Shown here in pieces: positions 61,888-64,000 of a stretch of 64,000 nucleotides of DNA. Position numbers and translations under genes: made by a program. How positions within the stretch are numbered: position 1 is the stretch's first letter; every line of letters starts with the position of its first letter. Where the stretch lies: assembly GCA_012845835.1 (NCBI GenBank), contig JABAKD010000026.1, positions 15,877,761 through 15,941,760 of the forward strand. The letters run 5' to 3'. This stretch comes from Undaria pinnatifida (lineage: Eukaryota; Sar; Phaeophyceae; Laminariales; Alariaceae). Under the pieces are notes generated by a model. The model did no database searches, was not told the origin of the DNA, and saw only the letters and a list, made by a program, of their open reading frames with translations.

Positions 61888-64000
61888 CCATCGATCATTT
61901 TTAATGTTGTACGATTTCCAGGCGGGCATGAGATAATGGAGTGAATGTTACATATTTAATTTCGGCGCTTTAGCTCCTTCATGAAATTCCGGGTTCGGTC
62001 TGCATGAACAAACTCTTTTTTTTTGTCCACAAAAACTCACGAGTGTGGGTGATGGGTCACTGACGTTCCATTGTACGGACTCGGATATGGTTAGCTGCAC
62101 CCTTTTTTTTTAGTGATGAATAGAGTGGATGCTTGCGTTGCAGTGTGGCCTAGACTGAGAATCCCGAGAATCGATAACTCGACAGGGCTCCAGAAAGCGG
62201 ACACGAAGGAACGTACAAACACATTGTCCGAATATATCAGCTTGGGAGAAACCTTTTCGGGCTAACCGCGGTAGAGGAACTGGCTACCTTGGTGGGGAAT
62301 GCGCCTGCTCGAAGCTAGAGGCGTACCTGCGATACACGCGTTGCGGCAGGCGATGTCGACTCTCTGTATGGAGCCTTGACACGACCTACCTGGTAGTGTT
62401 TATACCGCTTTGGAAAGAAATATAGAGGCTCTGAGTGACTTTTTTTACGAAGATCGAACGTTCCTGATTTTTCGTCCAGGGCAGGAAGAGACAAGGCGCT
62501 AAGCCCCATTTGCGAGTTGTGTGGTGCGCGTATTATCGAGTCAACGCTGTAACACATTTGCGACGAATCGCGTACACAGATATTTGATTCTTCGGTTTGT
62601 TCCAGGTTGATAGTTGATGGTGTCATTTAGTATGAGCTACGAGCACGTTCGAACCGGACCTTTTAAAATAACCAGCCGTACCACAGATAACATTTTTGTG
62701 CGCGGAGCATCCGCGACGTCGCATTGCTTCCGGCACAGTTGCAAGCGCCCGCTGCCAGATCTCAGTCGTGTCTCAAAGGCGAACACGTAATGGTGTACCT
62801 GGTATCGTACAGTGTGCCGTATACCTGGTAGCTCTGTTGAAAGTATACCCCCCCCCGCGCCTCAGCTGGTTTAGTTGCTTTGACACTTGAGGGGGGACAT
62901 TTTCGAAGTATGTCAAGGTTGCACCGTTAGCCCATGTTAGCCTGTGCCAAGCAACCCGGGCTGCTAGGGGCAGAGTATCAAAGATGGAGTGCACTATTAA
63001 GCTATTAATAACTTCAACGCAAGGAGTTGCACGACATGCCCGCGCGCTGGATGATGCCAGGTACCTGTACTGTACTACTTTCACGCGCGCTCACGCCTTA
63101 GAAGACCACACTCTTATCATTTCTGTTGTTGCTACCTGGTACGTCTGAGTCCCAAACAGGTTTTTGGTCGTTCCGGTTACGGCCCGACATGCAGTTCGAT
63201 GACAACGGCAATAATCCGTCCGATGACGCCTGCTGCGATATCTGCAGCCCTCCAGAAATCGCGGAGAATTCTACCGAAGCACGCAACGGTAGCGGCCAAG
63301 ACTATTAATAGTCACGAAGACTGGGTGTTGCATGCTTCACTTTTAGATCGTTTTCAGGAATGTCTTCGAAAATACCTGTAGCACGCGCGCTGGCAAAGCC
63401 CATGCTCGTCGTTAACGGAGGTTCGCTGGTACGTTGTTTTAATATATCTACAGTGCGTGCGTCGAACTAGAGCTCTGCGTTTGTGACCTCGATGAAATTT
63501 TGTATGCAGAGTTGGACAACTCAAGTTTTGACCCGTGACCTCTACAAAACACTCTTGTATGCAGCGCAGAACAACATTTGTATGATTTTGATCACCGTCG
63601 GATCGGCGCTTCACCTACAACCGACGGGTCTTAAGTATGCTTTGGCTTCCCTCGGGTCGACGCTTCCTCTATAGCCGAGAGTTCGAAGGTATCTACTGCG
63701 CACGTCTTCTGTAGTGCGGGGCGCCGTTTAGAACGCCCGCCCTGCAAAAGCGCCTACCAAACCCGTCAGTGATACACAATACGTCGATCGGACGGTCGAT
63801 GCGATATATGCCAAGTGACCACACGCAGAGATGTGTCGAAGACGTTGTCGTCCACATAGACAGTATAACTTCTGCCGCTTCATCTCCACCTCCAGAAACC
63901 ATGGGCTACTCGTGTAAGGCAGCGCCGTCAAGCATCATCACCACGCCCATCAATTTCTGAATGGCTGGTGACAGTGGAGCCTCCCGCCACTTCAACGGCT
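61888..64000. other. Intergenic, no gene recognised
   Basis: It contains TACCTGGTA words (62385, 62797, 62821, 63136), a tract of eight C at 62848 and TATTAATA words (62999, 63302). Short open frames at 63126-63308 (+) and 63728-63931 (-) have no recognisable features. Confidence 0.5.

Noticed and set aside
1..64000. CRISPR array, operon or prokaryotic system
   Set aside because: Tandem repeats here lack unique spacers, genes have spliceosomal GT-AG introns and no operon layout exists.

Overview
The window looks like nuclear DNA of a eukaryotic alga with a complex (secondary) plastid, most likely an ochrophyte/stramenopile and possibly brown-alga-like. Three observations point there: a leader with a hydrophobic stretch and an ASAFAP-like 'GAFVAP' motif, a homologue of the photosystem II factor HCF173, and very long GT-AG introns packed with tandem repeats. 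Most of the 64 kb is intron or intergenic repeat; coding sequence comes in short exons (70-1,120 bp). All exon models were read by eye from frame, phase, splice sites and family resemblance; every exon chain given here is phase-consistent.

Layout. (1) 3298-18481 (+): the last five exons of an HCF173-like atypical SDR/CIA30 protein; its 5' exons lie left of the window or were not found. The 8.8-kb intron 8807-17585 holds a nearly intact 7.2-kb Ty3/gypsy LTR retrotransposon (9538-16742) in antisense orientation, inserted into a 12-bp minisatellite. (2) 18.5-27.9 kb: intergenic, with tRNA-like (SINE-like) segments and a decayed LINE 3' end. (3) 27956-33141 (+): a two-exon bZIP factor of 625 aa with a transmembrane helix behind the zipper, a layout like ER-tethered stress factors. 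(4) 38176-50077 (-): eight exons (300 codons) of a NOSIP/CSU1-family RING/U-box-like protein; the extreme N-terminal exon was not found. One of its introns carries a 785-bp palindromic Tc1/mariner-like foldback element inside a 60-bp satellite. (5) 54839-61887 (+): seven exons of a plastid-targeted, multi-pass membrane protein of unknown function. (6) 61.9-64 kb: no gene recognised.

Two genome-scale oddities stand out. First, many exon edges (acceptor plus exon start, or exon end plus donor) are followed or preceded by two to five decayed tandem copies of themselves inside the adjacent intron, in all four genes. Second, the palindromic words TACCWGGTA (more than 30 exact hits) and TATTAATA (more than 20) are strongly over-represented in the non-coding DNA. 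Dispersed repeats include a ~190-bp family with at least six copies, a MITE-like family with three, and a pentanucleotide-cored element with two.
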